DNA of 64,000 nt from Varroa destructor (GCF_002443255.2 NW_019211457.1:28152220-28216219); one strand, 5' to 3'; shown: positions 37,401-51,100, counted from the first letter of the stretch. Notes: generated by a model from the sequence alone, not told the origin. A program made the numbers and translations.

Positions 37401-39724
37401 TAGAAATATTTAAATGAGAAGTTTCAGTGGATCCGCTGATTTTACACAATCAGCTTTTCAATTTTTTTTCATGGTTTTTTTTTCAAACAATCAATTTTTT
37501 TTTGGTTTCTGCAGAAGTTTTCTTGATGGCATTCATAAAGTTTCAATAGGAGGTGTGAAAAGACTACCTCTCACAATTGTTCGGTCGGAGACCAAAGAAG
37601 TTCTATAATAGGATCATAGTGTTATGAGAGAACTGGTGGAAGGTCATCGATTAAGATAGCGCCATACTAATTTAGTAATATTGTTCTAGAACATTGAATA
37701 GACTAGCTTCAATATAGGTTTAAAAAGCGCCAATACACTTCTAACTAGCCTATATATATATATATAAACTTACTTTGTTATAAAGAACCTGATCAGTTAT
37801 TGCGCCAGTGGCTTCGATAGCTCCTGCCTTTTGGTCGACATTCCCCCCGCGCATGACTAGTTTCATGCATTCATACATAAGATTAATCTCTCCAGGTGAG
37901 AGATCCTTTTTTGACGTGCTTACAAATACCGACGTCAGGAGTTGTTCGTTGCTTTCAAAGATCTCTCTTTTCTCCGCCGGAGTTAACGTTGATTCGTTAA
38001 GATGATCCCTACCTAGGGATATCGAAACAAGAATTGCAGCTGCTTCAAGGTGACGTTCTGGAAAAATATATGAAGTCGACGATCAGCTATTGTACTTCAT
38101 GTACGTCGTAGCAAACGTCTCTTAGTACCGCCAGTAACGATTCTCATCGACAAACCAAATGTAGGTATATTAGACACGGATACAGGGGCTATATGTACTT
38201 ATTGCGCAAATGCCGTTGGATAAGGTACGCTTGAGTTGATGATCTGACGAAAGTGGAATATCGTATCGTGTGCTTGTGTCTAAGTACATTTTTGTCTCAT
38301 TTTTTTGATTCTCATTTAGCTAGAGGACACTTTTCCCTAGATTCAAAATATATGGCTGCAACGAATATAAACGAAAATTTTTAGCGAATCATGCTCGGAT
38401 GGACCCGTAGAGAGAAACGTCCTACAAATAGAGTTTGAGAGAGAATTGATAGTCTGGATCAATTAGTTTGATTGCAGGTACTGTTATGATAAGATAGCAA
38501 AAAAAATCGATTCCAGCTACCATTTATATACCTCATTAGTACGTAACATGATAAAAATGTACAGAATGGCTCAAATAAGCCCCAGAGTTAATTACCTGCA
38601 GCAACGAGCCGATGTATGTTGGCGAACATCTCTTGATTACTGTATGTTTCATTATAGCTTTCCACTGTGGGAACAGATTTGTTGTAAAAATAGGAGCACT
38701 GCTCAAACCGATCACAAACGGCCACAGCCAAAGTGGTCTGATTCTGAATAGGCAATGGAACGTAAAATGGAATTAGTGGTGAATGCTGAACGGTCGATAC
38801 AGGTATCCAACTATTGTTCTCTCGTTGAACGAATAATTGATAAGTGAGTGGATGAATAGCGAGAGGAATCGAACACCCTAAAACGTGAGCCTCCGAACGG
38901 TTGTACGCCTGAAATAGATGTGATAGAAATTACAGGAAACGATACAAATTGATGCGAGTCTACGTCGTCCCCAAGCGTTACTTGAATAATTCATAATTTA
39001 ATGCGCGGTACCACATATGCTATCGATATTCCTTATATTCGATTTCGAACGGTACGCGATCAAAACGACCGATTTAAAAAAAAGTTTTATACTCCTTTTT
39101 ATATGTAACTGTAGGTTTTTTCTATGGCATAAAGTCCTATGACCATATGATTATGTTAAAATATGAGAAATTAAATAAAAAAAAAAGGACAGGTAAAACG
39201 GTCAAATTAACCGCTAGCGATAGGTTTAGTGAGAATATATTTGAGCGCCTTACTATGATTCATCTGCAATACCACCGCACATGTATTAAGTAAAGAAGAC
39301 TTCCCGCAGGGACCAGAGATTACTACCTGAACCTATCAGCACTAATGTTTATTGTGTACGCGGTTATTCTTCTTACCTCTAAAACCTCCTCGAACAGAGG
39401 CAGGGTCAATCTGCACAGGGAAACACCTGGTTTAGCGAAGAGGCTGATCCGCAAGTGCGTACAATGTTGAGCCCCTTCACAAATACGCATTTTGATTCGG
39501 TATTGTCCATGGGCAATTGTTGACCCTGCGGTAGAGGAAGATGCGGAATTAACCTGTAGTAAGTTCGCTTGTTTTACATGCAAAAATCCACTTTTTCCTT
39601 TTGATGCGTCAAAAAGAAGGCGGGAAGATATCTACACTTGGATCCACACTAACTCTAGAATAAGCAATGAACCAAGACAAATCAAATGACATGAGGAAAG
39701 AAGCAAGTGTTTGTCGAAGCTCTT

Positions 39725-39755
<31 letters not shown>

Positions 39756-42700
39756 GGCTCGAGTATTTTCGTCGATACCTTCAGGCAGCGAAAGGAACGA
39801 ATCACCCTCGTGACCCGATCGAAACCCGATCGCTCCATGACTGGTCGGAAATCCGTCGACGTCCCAATGTGTTTGCACTCGATTGATATGCACGAAGCGA
39901 AATTTGACGTGCAGCACGACAGGTTGTCCGGCGGGGATGACAAACGCTCCATTGGCTTTATCGATTTCGTATACAGGACTATCGCGAACGCGTACCTCAT
40001 GTAACCATGCCTTAACTCATGCCCAACAAAACGTTAAAAAAACCTTTTCTGTTATAAAAGTGATGAACGGAGCAAAACAACGGAACGAGACATCTGCGAA
40101 CAATTTGTGTATCTCTAAGTTGCACATAAGGCAAAAGAGACATCTTAGGGTAATATGTGTTGATGGACCTGCATCGAGTGATTCCTGTGGTGGGATGGAT
40201 TATTTATTTAGGGTGGTGGTATTATTTCGATAGCGTTAGCAATATTGTATTTATAATTTAATTTTGTACAGCGTTCGCTCTGCATACATAGACGACTTGT
40301 GGAAAAAAAGTTCATACCATTGGAGCGATATGGTCGAGTGTGTTGACAATTACGAAAGCCGTTGACGGTTCTGTGGCGCTTCCATTGTCTGCTCGGTAAA
40401 GGGTAACGGAAAAATTCAGGGTTTGGTGAGGCTGAAGTCCTTCGGTACTGATGTTCAGCACGGGCCCATTGTGAATTGTTGGATCAACAAGCAACTCTGA
40501 AGTTGCCCGAGGACCGAAGTCGTAACACGGCTGTTGCTTCTGTTTCAAAAATATTGAGTCTTTTAACAATTATCTCATAGAATGGCAAGGAACCGAACAG
40601 CATGTTTGTTCTATGAGGTTTTATGTTTACGAAAAAAAAATGCTCTTTTTGTCTACCGTGTTGTCTGTCAACAAAAGAATAGCTTCGTGCAATACCAACA
40701 TCATCGATACAGCTCCAAAGATAGGAGACTGGTATCGTGGGGTGACTCGACGGCGATGCGTCCACGATCAACGAGTAGTGATTCGATGCCGTTCCGTCGC
40801 CGACTTCACGTTGCGGAGTTCCCCGCAGTACCGCCTGGAGCTTTGCAGGCGCTACTTTTATTGATACACTCGACTCGGAATGAAACTCCAGCTGGTGAAT
40901 GGTTTCCGCTCCATTATCACGAATCTCGTACATGTACGCGCGTATTGTGAAGGTTACGTTTGCGTTCGCTAGAAAAACAGGGTCGATAGCCGAACTTAGA
41001 ATTCGTTAGAGAATTAACGTAACTGATGTTTACCTATCAATGTCAATTAAGGGGTGCGCACAAAGGCGCCAGTTAAGGCTGACATTCGATAAATCATTCA
41101 GTATACCATTGAAAACGAGGAAACACGTAGCTGTTCTAGAAAAAAAATCGTCCTACATACAGAAACATTCAACTCATTTGCATTGTGAGACGATAAAATA
41201 GAGGAGGAATTAGAGCTATCGCGTTAGTTCTCTCGGCGCATTTTCTCAAAAACGTATACATGGTATCATAGGAAATAAAATGACCTAGGGTAATAAGTAT
41301 GACAATCTTACTACATACGTGGTAGTGCGTATGGCTGTACGCGATAGACTGTACCGCTGTCGAGACTACAAGGGTCCAATTTGACGTCCGGCCTATCAAC
41401 TCGCCAGGAGTATTTGATTTCATGGAACGTATCATTTGGGCAGCGCTCCGTATCAGGGATGATTGTCTCGACATAAATGATGATACTGGAAGTACACAAG
41501 ATCCCGATGACATGTGTTATATTAAAAAAAAAAAAAAAAGCCCATCGTTCTACTAGCGTTCCTACATCTTACCTATTCACTGGTAGCTAACACTGGATGT
41601 TGAGATTGTAACATTGATTGCGCATAATTGAACAGATGATCCAACTGAATTTGTGATAATAACGGGCTTCGCCTTCTCACGTGCATGACGCACTATTCGT
41701 AGTGTTTTCAATGCCTTGCCGGTCCTTGTAGTGAAGTCCGATCTTTAAACTAACTAGCAAACTCAAATGTCTCATCTCTTATAAAATATATATATATATA
41801 TAGTCATGCAATTTGTATGAAACACAGTTACATGATTAATTCTGAGTAAGTAAATGAAATAAACGCTTTTTCTTACTCGGACTGCGAGACGGTCACGGGT
41901 TCGAGCTGAAGCATTGTCGTACTATAAAGAAGTACCATCGGGCCTGGATTCTCATGCCGAATTAGCTGGTGGCTTGCTTCCCCCGCATTTTTCCCTTGTC
42001 CGACCTAGACAACCGGTGCCGGCCAAAGCAACTTAATTAGTCAGTTTCACTCGGACCGAATCAACGAAACCTTGAATCCTATTTCAGTTCGGATGCCATA
42101 AAGTCTCTAATAATTTTATTGAGAGAGGTATACATGGATTGCGTGGTGCTACCTTGAGTGTAAATGTGTACCGGACGCCATAATCGAAAAGTTCCGAAGC
42201 AAGATTCAACGTGGATCCGCTTGTGCCTGGGGAAATATCGATCGAATGACCATAAAAAAGCAAAGGCCACATGTAACATTCAGGTAGAGCTTTCACTAGT
42301 CATCTCCAAGGAAAGGATTTCACTTCTAAACTAACGTCAAGCTACTTAGTAGTAGGCAATACGCGTTTCGCACACTTGTTTCGATAGGTTAACGTACGTC
42401 CGAAAAAAATATGAAAACGTTTATTTAGTCATAATGACTTTATGAGCTAACGGTGATACAACAAACGGTATACTCACGTTTGATCTCCATGCCTAAGGGA
42501 TCCTTATCACTAATCTTTATGCTGTCGTTTCGTTGAACGGCCCATTGGAAAACTTCAGGTACGCCGTTAGACCATGAATAGTGTGCGAACAGTTCGAAGT
42601 CACCACAATACGGAATAACGTTCGGGCCGGTAATAGCCACATATATCGGCGCATCTTTGACTTCTTGTACCTTGGCGTCCGTTTTCTGAGACGATAACGT

Positions 42701-45700
42701 AATACAGCACGTTTAGGTAAACATTGTCCGGAATACGGAAACAGATGTACGTCATTAGTCAATATATTTATTTAGAGGGCCGCTAGTTGCATGATAAGAG
42801 AAGGTAATTTTTTATACTTTGAAAAATGGCTGAATAAGAAAAAGCTTTCTTCAAACAAAGTTCGAACAAAATCCTAATGTTTCTCTGACAAGGGAGGTTT
42901 TTTTGGTGAAGACAACATATAGATACATAATTTCAGAGCTTTGTGCTTTTTGCTACAGCGCTTCAGATGGTCGTAGCGGTAAAAAAACCTTGTCACTCAA
43001 TTTTTGGTTGGTTAGTTTATTGTAGGCATATTGAGGTGCTCACCGCGTTATGAACACTTATAGCAGATATTATTAGCTACTATTCGAAATAGAGCGAGGT
43101 GTCTAGGAAAGCTGCCATACAGTTTTAGGAATACACGCGTACATATTATGCGTATGCTCATGTGATTCATGTGTTTTACAGTACATACCAGTTCATCGCC
43201 TACATCAAGGATGAACTTTTGTCCATCTTCTGTGAAATTGCTTGATCGGAACTGAAGCTTCATAGAGTCTGTTAACAAAATGTAGTAATACTTATATTAA
43301 TACAAAGATGGTCCACTTACAAAGGCAGGAAATCAACACTAGTGATTATGAAGGCAGCATCAACACCAACGACGACGACGACGACAACACTTAAACTACA
43401 GAGCTAGATGTGCAATGATGGAAAGTAAGTATATATAGATATATGAATTTTTTTGGATGTATAGAAAAATCAGTATATTTGCTTTTCTCCCGTTTTGGTA
43501 GGAATACGATAAGCTGATGTTTCGTCGCCCAGCGGCATAGAAGATAGTCAGCGCCACCGAGAGCCATGACTGTGTCGTCCGTTAGCATGTCTTCGCACGT
43601 TTGCAACGAAGAGATATTGACATCTCGATCAAAGACGATAATTACAGCGCCTCCTGAACACGTAATACAGAAGATAATAAAAAAAAAATAAAAAAAAAAA
43701 AATAAAATAACGTTGTCATGTCCACAGGCATAACGGGCTCGTTAGAATTATCAACAAAAGCACCATCTAGCCGAGTTAGGCTTGTTCAAACCAGTATTAT
43801 AAGCCAGTTGTATGATATTTCTCTATGATGCATCGTATAACACTTAGAGAAAACGTGTGAATGTCTTGAAGAAATGCTTCTCGCTGTATTCATAAAGTAA
43901 TTGTTCTTATATTAATAGTTTCGACATACCGTCTGAATGTATATAGGATTCCTTAATTTGGGGTCTCGTCGCATAAAATAAAAAGCTGAAGTTCACACTT
44001 GTGGGATTAAGTCCATCTAGAGTAGGAAAGATAATATACTCTTGGCTTTGTGCAGGAAGCGGAATCTCGCATTCGTTTTGAAGAGTGGCGATGCCTGAAG
44101 GGTAAACAGGTAAAATTTTCTGCTTCGGCGTATCGATGCTCATGACGCGGCAGTATAGCGGGAACTTCGGAACATTTCCACCCGAAAATTTTATACGAAT
44201 CGTTGTTGCATTCTTATTTTCGACGCTGCGATAGGGTGCGCGGCTCGGTTCCATCTTGGCGTAACCAACTACAAAACAAGGACAAAACGAAAATTTATCG
44301 TCGGGGTTTCTTCAGAAACACGGGTTATATATTACCGATTTCGTTTAATAGATTGTATTTGCTATCTTTAGAAGCTTACAATGAATCATTTGTGTCTTAT
44401 GCAATAGATGGGTTCTACCTATAGAGTAAAAAAATATTGTGCACATATTTTATAGAAAACACACTCCTATGCTATAATTCAAATTGATAACCGTCCACTA
44501 ACTGCTGGCGTCGAAGACGTGCAGCGTGAGATTTCGACGTTCCTCCTTGCCAAGGCGCGAAAGCCGTGGATTAACGAAGTAGTTCCCTTCGGGAAGACCT
44601 TTTGGCACACGGCACACAAACGAGACTTTTCCGTTTGAGGGTGTCAGGAATCCATTTCCAATTCCAGGGGATGGCGGACCCACAATTTGGGCTTCGGGAT
44701 CGGTTGCGTTCCGGAATACGCACACGATCTCAGACGGGGCCTCACCACTGAACGCGCCGTAAAGCGTCATCTATTACAAAAAAAGCGCCTCGATATCAGT
44801 GTTTTATAGCTTTGTTCCATCTCGATTCGAGGCAAACAACTTAATCATAGTTTTAGTCAGTAGTACTGCCTCAGTTCAGCATCGCAGAAAGAAATTGGCA
44901 GCGCTCAACAAACCGCAGGCTTACGCCCGGTTTCGAACCCAAACTACCTATCATGACCCTAAATTTGGCAGACAAACACTGTAGCACTGGGCCAGCACAA
45001 GGATTTTGCATCGATCTCTAAAGCATATATGATTGTTGGCTTTTTCTGGCTAGCCCTAACTTAATCCGCAATACCTATTACGTAGAAACGTATAGAGAAA
45101 ATAGAGATGTTTATAAATACGTACCTCGAAACTTTTGTTAGCCGGTGCGCAAGTCGGTTTAATTTCAGTAAGCTTCAAACACGAGCCGGCTTTGCCCCCG
45201 CAGACGCCACAGATATCCTTCGTTTGACCGCTGAAATGTCATTGGATGGCGAGACCATTGTTATTCTTCGATATTTTTATTCAAATAATGAAATTAGTAG
45301 ATTACTTAGTGATTGATTAGTAGAGTTACTTTTCATTTTTACATTAAGAAACTTTGTAAACAAGAGAACTGCACTCTACGAAGCGAATTTGTGCTCCATA
45401 AGATTAAATGTATCGCTGAAAAAAGTGTGTGTGAACTAAGTAAAGTGGAACTTAGAATTTTTCAGTTTATAATAATTCAAGACACGCGACATTTTATGAT
45501 GCAAAAAGCTATTTCTGACTTCGAATTTGCGTGACAGATTCAATGCCGTTTCGCTAAGCGGTGTCCTAGTTTCGTGGGTACAAGGGTACATCGGTCCTGG
45601 AAGTATGTTTTCTTACTTGTCGCATTCACACGGTGCCTTGGCCGTCCTGCAATTCCCGCAACCGTCAAGAAAATCTGCTTTTTTATTAGAAGATGTACCA

Positions 45701-48569
45701 CCAATACATTGACCGCATTTTTGTTTCGCCATTTTATCTTGTTCAGCTGCAATCGGAATGGTTATTTGAAAATAGACAACCTTTAATAATGATATTTGCC
45801 TAACCGTTGGCCATGTAAATTTTAGAATTAGCATACGATCATATAGCAATATAATCTAGTTAGGTAGTATATTTTTTCTCTAATTATACACCCAATTATA
45901 ACTGTACAAATCGTCACCTTGGTGTTTTCACGCAAAATTGCAGCCGTTTAGTCCTGAAATGATATACTACTCGTTCGGCGTCAGTTCTTCTAACGAAAAC
46001 AGTTATATAAATTATTCATAAAGTATAATATCATATTGTTATCAAAAACTTAAGACTTCATTGATAAAATATGCGCAAAAACATGGCTAAGAAATTTTAG
46101 AGTTTACAGACATTGTAAGTGAACAGCCCATTCAACACTACAGTTCTGCACCATAAGCAACGATGGCATCCATGTTAGGTTTCGGGCATCAGTTTATTGC
46201 AATTTGTTGTGCTGGGTTTAGGATTTAGGTCCGTATTTCTGCGCTTAACTTTGAGCTCAGATCGGGAGGAGGTGGAGGATATCTTGTTAATCAATTAGAC
46301 CTAACAAAACAAGAACTTCTCATTCATTAATTAGTAGGCACCAATGGCAATAGCGGGGCATGACTGCTAATTGACCTTGGCCGTTGGTGAGAACCAGCTT
46401 TGATGTCGATATACGCACGCGCGATTTCTTCGGCGGCAGGTTCGTAAGCGGGCTGCCGTCCGTACAGTCGTGCACGACAGTTTCGTCATTATACGTATCA
46501 GGATAAAATATCCAGCCGAAGTTTTGCGATTTCGAAGTATGTAGACGTTATTGAAGCAGTGGTGTATATCGAACTTTTCGATAAAAATGTAAATAATTTT
46601 AGCTGCAAAGTCGATAGCGGTACAGAAGTAACTAGAAAATTTAGCGGAAAAAAATATTCGAATAATCGTAAAAAGCTGTCAAAGTTTCTTGAATACAGCG
46701 TGAATTGCCTAAGCCGTAAGCTCGGACCTGTACTTATATTTTATTAGGGCAAATTTTCGTATAACATCGTTAGAGGAATAGAGACGAAAAACGAACTGTA
46801 AAACTGTTATCAAAGTCTGAGTTACACATCAGCTTAAGAATTAATTACTATTAGACTTGCTTTGTCTGTTACGTACAAGGTAGATAACACGTCCCAGTGC
46901 AATCTTTGTAGATAGAGTCCTTTGCGTTGCCACCCCGAAGGCAAATCCCGCATGAGTCATTGACGTAAGGTGACGGTGCGGCCTTAGGCCCCGTGTCGAT
47001 GCAGCGACCCATGCAATCTCGAAACGCGGACTGAGTGTCGACTGTGCGCGGTTCCGCATCCTCAACTGTTGATGAACGCATTTCACACCTGTTTTAGTTC
47101 ATTTAATTCGCAAATAGCTCGAATCGCTGCACGATATCCTGTGCTAAAATAGATACTGTTGCAGGAAGAGTTACCAGTGAGCGAGACTTCGTAAATAAGC
47201 AAATACGGCCCTTTGAACCTACTCGTGATGCATTGAGACGCGTCCATAGGGAACCAGTCACGTATGGTACATGGTGAATAATTGATGATTCAAGCTACTA
47301 CTGTCACCCTGATCTATTAGAATTTCGGTGTGACGAAACAGCAGGTAACAATCTCAGAGTCGTGGAGACGCTCTCCATGCTTCCGAAATTAACAGCCTAG
47401 TTGGCGCACGTTACGTTCCTTCAGTGTCTAGCTAGCCTACTACAGAAGCGACAAAGCGCGGGAACACCGGTACAATTCACATGATTTGTGCTGCCTAACT
47501 GTCCGAACTTCGAAACAGGAAATTAACAGGGAAAACAAGTCTAAAACCAACCTGTACCGTATTATATTTAGTAATCTGAATATACCAGACATAAAAAAAA
47601 AAACTTGTTTCCTACTCAAAAAGGAATTTTACAGATAGAAAATAGAGAGAAAATAATTCATACCCTCGATATGTACGGCTTCTGGTTTTTACATCCTAAA
47701 ATAAATACACCCTACAAAAATAGTGGTTAAAAAACTTGACTTTAGAGAAGCACTAGTATAAAGATATTTTTTGCTTTAACCGAAAAGATTTATCAGATGA
47801 AATGCCGGACAACTTTTGTTGGCACCGTTAGTTGGCACGATCTTCTTCTCTAAACCCTATCGTTTTTCAAATAAATTGAAGAAAAAGTGAGTTACCACGC
47901 TGTGCACGGTACGCTCTTGGTAACAAGTGCGGTATCTATATATACATCAAGTCGATCTACCAATGCATTCTGAGGAACACGGATCGAGGTAAGCAGATCC
48001 GCCGCAAACTCCCATACAGTCGCGTGTTGCTTGACCTCCACATAAACCTTTACAATCTTTGCCGAAATCTTCGTCCAGCCCGGTCGAGCCCCGGACGCAG
48101 TACCCGCATTTATTCAGATACGAACCAGGAAAACCTAGGTATTCACAATCTGACATATAAAAGACCAATTATTTGCGTATTTCTAGCTGATCTTGAAATC
48201 ACATCAGCTGTATACCTATCGAATAGATAGCTTACATCAGTTAAAAGAGGCCACATCTGTATCAACTTGCATTTAGTAACGCAATACGTGAACTTAGTTT
48301 CGTGATTTAAGAAGAAAACTAAACATAGCTCAACTCATATGAACTTAATTGCTTCAACGAAACACCCATTTCATGTAACTTTAATGACACATTTAACAAA
48401 CTGTAATAAACATAGCTCAACCTATGGTAGCCGCTGCATAATCTTGACATTGTTGTCCGCCACTAGAATGTAGTGTGGCAGTTAACACGGACAGGGCGAA
48501 AGCGGCCCTTAGGGCGTCGCAAAACGACAGCGACAGAAAGCGCCGATGATATGACGTGCAGGGAGCCAT
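34475..48569 (-). CDS. Large single-pass REJ/GAIN-like receptor with Cys-rich repeats
   Basis: About 1,508 residues from about 23 exons: 48422-48569, 47961-48149, 46877-47065, 45617-45746, 45125-45230, 44503-44770, 43930-44268, about 43500-43653 (3' edge uncertain), 43189-43268, 42478-42685, 42153-42295, 41581-41672, 41319-41485, 40700-40968, 40318-40539, 39779-39995, 39377-39567, 38596-38908, 37789-38057, 36378-36625, 35478-35638, 35104-35291, 34475-34714. Phases agree throughout except at the eighth exon. Order: signal peptide (AAFALSVLTATLHSSG), Cys-rich repeats (residues about 50-254; DCMGVCGGSAYLDPC, ICGVCGGKAGSC), a long beta-rich ectodomain that looks like REJ/PKD (CRWATKHQLIVFL, SYLWSCIDD), a GAIN-like region (MISPVASITFRKPDTG), a GPS-like motif (SSCYRW to CATEGTGSFMVF), one TM helix (about 1445-1470) and a basic tail (MMHKKQQEAALKSVR). 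Polycystin-1 shares REJ-GAIN-GPS but has 11 TMs; here there is one. Ligand and function are unknown. Confidence 0.75.
36630..37788. other. Receptor-gene intron, nothing recognised
   Basis: The longest intron in the 3' half of the receptor gene (about 1.16 kb). It contains long T runs (37455-37505). I looked for an extra coding exon and found none with matching phase. Confidence 0.55.
37750..37767. repeat. Short (TA)n run
   Basis: Low-complexity TA run just past the donor of the exon ending at 37789, inside an intron of the minus-strand receptor gene. Confidence 0.7.
39726..39756. repeat. (TA)n microsatellite
   Basis: TA repeat of about 30 bp in the intron just past the 39779 exon edge of the receptor gene. 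Translating it yields the Tyr-Ile strings seen in spurious open frames here. Confidence 0.85.
41785..41805. repeat. Short (TA)n run
   Basis: Low-complexity TA run in an intron of the minus-strand receptor gene. Confidence 0.7.
41870..41922 (+). repeat. Possible tRNA-like SINE fragment
   Basis: Contains a B-box-like GGGTTCGAGCT preceded by a GACTGCGAGACGGTCAC segment of tRNA style. It is truncated upstream, with no A box in place. Inside a receptor-gene intron. Confidence 0.3.
43365..43388. repeat. (CGA)n trinucleotide tract
   Basis: About six CGA units in an intron of the receptor gene. Confidence 0.8.
43678..43712. repeat. A-rich low-complexity tract
   Basis: Near-pure A run interrupted by T, next to the acceptor of the receptor exon at 43653. 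On the minus strand it reads as an extended polypyrimidine tract and may assist splicing. Confidence 0.6.
44930..45001 (-). repeat. tRNA-derived SINE copy
   Basis: On the minus strand it reads GGCCCAGTGCTACAGTG, then TGTCTGCC, then a B box GGGTTCGAAACC. This is the layout of a tRNA-like pol III promoter. The cloverleaf is not intact, so a SINE is more likely than a tRNA gene. It sits in the intron between two receptor exons (44770 and 45125). Confidence 0.55.
45750..46876. other. Receptor-gene intron with a GC-richer island
   Basis: Intron between the exons at 45617-45746 and 46877-47065. A GC-richer island at about 46375-46530 is open in several frames, but I found no acceptor that puts a plausible exon in phase. 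Confidence 0.5.
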
Positions 48570-51100
48570 CTTGAGGACTCACTGACCAACTGGAAGAACG
48601 TTAGAAAACGACATAGGACAGTGAAGAGAGCATTTCATTTTCGGAAGTCTTCAATTTCACCTGGAAAATAATAGCATACGACATAAACGGATTTAGAAGC
48701 GAATGAGTTGTATTTAGATAACGTCTATGCATTTTGCTTTGTTCTGTACGACGTACGCGGTTTATATTGTTCCCTCACCATTACTCAGCAGGGATATAAT
48801 GAGTTGGAGATAACTGACTAATATAAACTTTAGAGGACAACTTGTTTTTGTATGATTTATGAAACGAAAGCAACTTTGCAAAATAGGTATGGCAGCTGTA
48901 CAATTGTGACTACACTAGTTCCATAATCTTGGACGGATGTAAACCTGATAGTCTTTATTAAAGGTGCCAGCTTTCAGCTATAGGCGCACCTTTCAATGCA
49001 CCTTGGCTGTACGGGTGTCTGGTATCAATGCATAGTTGAAAAACGTTTTTGACACTTAAACTTCTCTAGCCAGTAAAGTAATATCGTGCTCTGAAAAAAA
49101 AGAAAAAATAAAACTTGACTTCGGACGCATTCCTATCTATAGAACTAAATAATATGAAAATTAAGGCCAGGCCTATTCAGTAGTGTTGAGCAATCAAACG
49201 CGATCGTTTGAATGTATTTTTATGTAGTAAAAAATCAATTACGCTATTTAAACAACGACATCTTCTTTAGCTAAGTCATCGCAGTGAATGTTTACATCTT
49301 TCTCGAAACAAAACGGGATTTATGACTTCTTTCGAAGTCAGCCTATTTAGCTAAAATAAAAATCGCTGGCCTAAATCGAGTACGTAGGATCGATTGATGC
49401 CATATTAATCAGATTTTGCTACAGATAACTAAAGCGTGTTAGATTTTGAATTTCGCGTAGAACATAAGCTAAATTAGTTTGTATTTTTTTTTGATACTGA
49501 CCTATTTGAGAAAATGGAGCTCAGATTTACTTTAACGTCCTTATCAATCTATCTCATCAAAATCAGCCAGAATACAGGTGCGCTGTTCCCTGATTATACT
49601 CTACGAAGCAACGATTTGATGTTCACTATTATTTTCACGCGCAAATACTTCTGATGCCCTTTGCAACTCACTAGCACTTAAACAACAGCATTTGCTGAAC
49701 GTCAAATTTATGTACCGGTTTTACGTGAATCGACTGAACGCGCTACATCACCAAAAATGTTCCAGCCGTTCGCCTTGTTCCGTTCGCGCAAAGTGTTTTG
49801 CTTAACTTCAATCAAAGGGAGTTCTGTTCTGAGTTTTTAGACGGCGTCGCACTTTTCGCGCTTGCAATACGCGTAGCCAGTTCGACCAAATGTTGTCAAC
49901 GTGGGCAGGGTGTTACGGGTCTGGTAATTGAGTGTTTGTCTTTTTTTTTAGCAGGTTAGGACGGACTACAAGGTAAGCACTGCAGGACAAAGCTAGGTTT
50001 ATCATTGGTGATATTTTCTGGTGAGCAATTTTTGCCACAGTTGTCAAGCGGCGTGAATTGTTTTTTTATTGGAAAGTAAAAGAACATCTTAAGCTGAATG
50101 ACTTGGTTGGCCTGGAGGTTTGTTTCGTAGCTTGTTAATTTGTTAACTTGTTGATTATCTTAGGCACTTATCTTAGGCGTAAGTTCGTCTGTAGATAAAA
50201 CGCTGGGCCAATACAATTTATAATGCAACATAGGGTAATTCATAAAGAGCTTGTGCAAATACCTCGTCGTGGTGTGGTTTTTGACCCAGAGGTGAGGTCC
50301 ATCTGGTAGCGACTCTAACATTTTCGCTTAAGTGAGTCGACTCAATTGCCTATGAATATTTTACTTCAGTGTAAGTGGAAATTGTTTTAGACACTATTTT
50401 TAATCACATTCAAATAATTGTGTTCAATCTACACCACCATATCTTGCTCAGTTCTTGATAGCCACAGCCGAGCGTTACTAATAGATAAACCAAACCTTAC
50501 TTGAGAAGACAACATAAATAGTTTTACCGTTTTCAATACTTTGTTAGTGTTTTCGTACCAATTCCATGAATAACGTTCTGCCTTCTTGTATCCGGTACAT
50601 GCAATCACTACGGCGCCATCACATGAAGTCAACAAGAACAAGTGGTTATTTGTTCTGATACTCTTCTTTATCACTCTTCCAAATAACAAATAATCATTCG
50701 AATAGCTGCAGATTCTCTGTTACATCTTATACTAGAGAAGATGAACATACTTGTTCCAACGCTGGACGTACCCTGACTTAGAGTTTTTGTTTTTACCCCG
50801 TTTCTATGTACGTTTTTTGTTCGGACCGCCCTGTTTTTGCTGCTGACCGTTACGATTCGGTGCAACACGGGTTGACGGTCCATGTAAGTAAATTTCCTAA
50901 AATGGAGCCACGTTCCAAGCGAATATGTTTTTCTACTTCACCTCGTATTTCGACCACTTTTAGCTTTCGGAAAACTTTTTAACCGCTAAATATTCAGTCC
51001 TATCCTTATTTCTATATATGGATAGTGATTTCTACTTTTTTTTTGTCCTACGACTCTACGCGTATATAATTAAAGGACTCTCTTCTTTTTTTAACTTTCC
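48570..51100. other. Intergenic upstream of receptor gene
   Basis: About 2.5 kb that must hold the promoter and any 5'UTR exons of the minus-strand receptor-like gene. I recognise no coding exon. Open frames at 50429-50883 (minus) are short and without family motifs. Confidence 0.45.

Noticed and set aside
39711..40004. 97-codon plus-strand frame starting in a TA repeat, and its opposite-strand partners
   Set aside because: Shadow frames of the receptor exon at 39779-39995 and the adjacent microsatellite.
43365..43388. CGA trinucleotide tract as part of an exon
   Set aside because: It lies in an intron between phase-matched exons and is not in the receptor reading frame.
47041..47092. Upstream acceptor at about 47092 for the third receptor exon
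   Set aside because: It would place the exon in a frame lacking the Cys-rich repeat pattern. The acceptor after CATCAACAG (exon start 47065) keeps both phase and cysteines.
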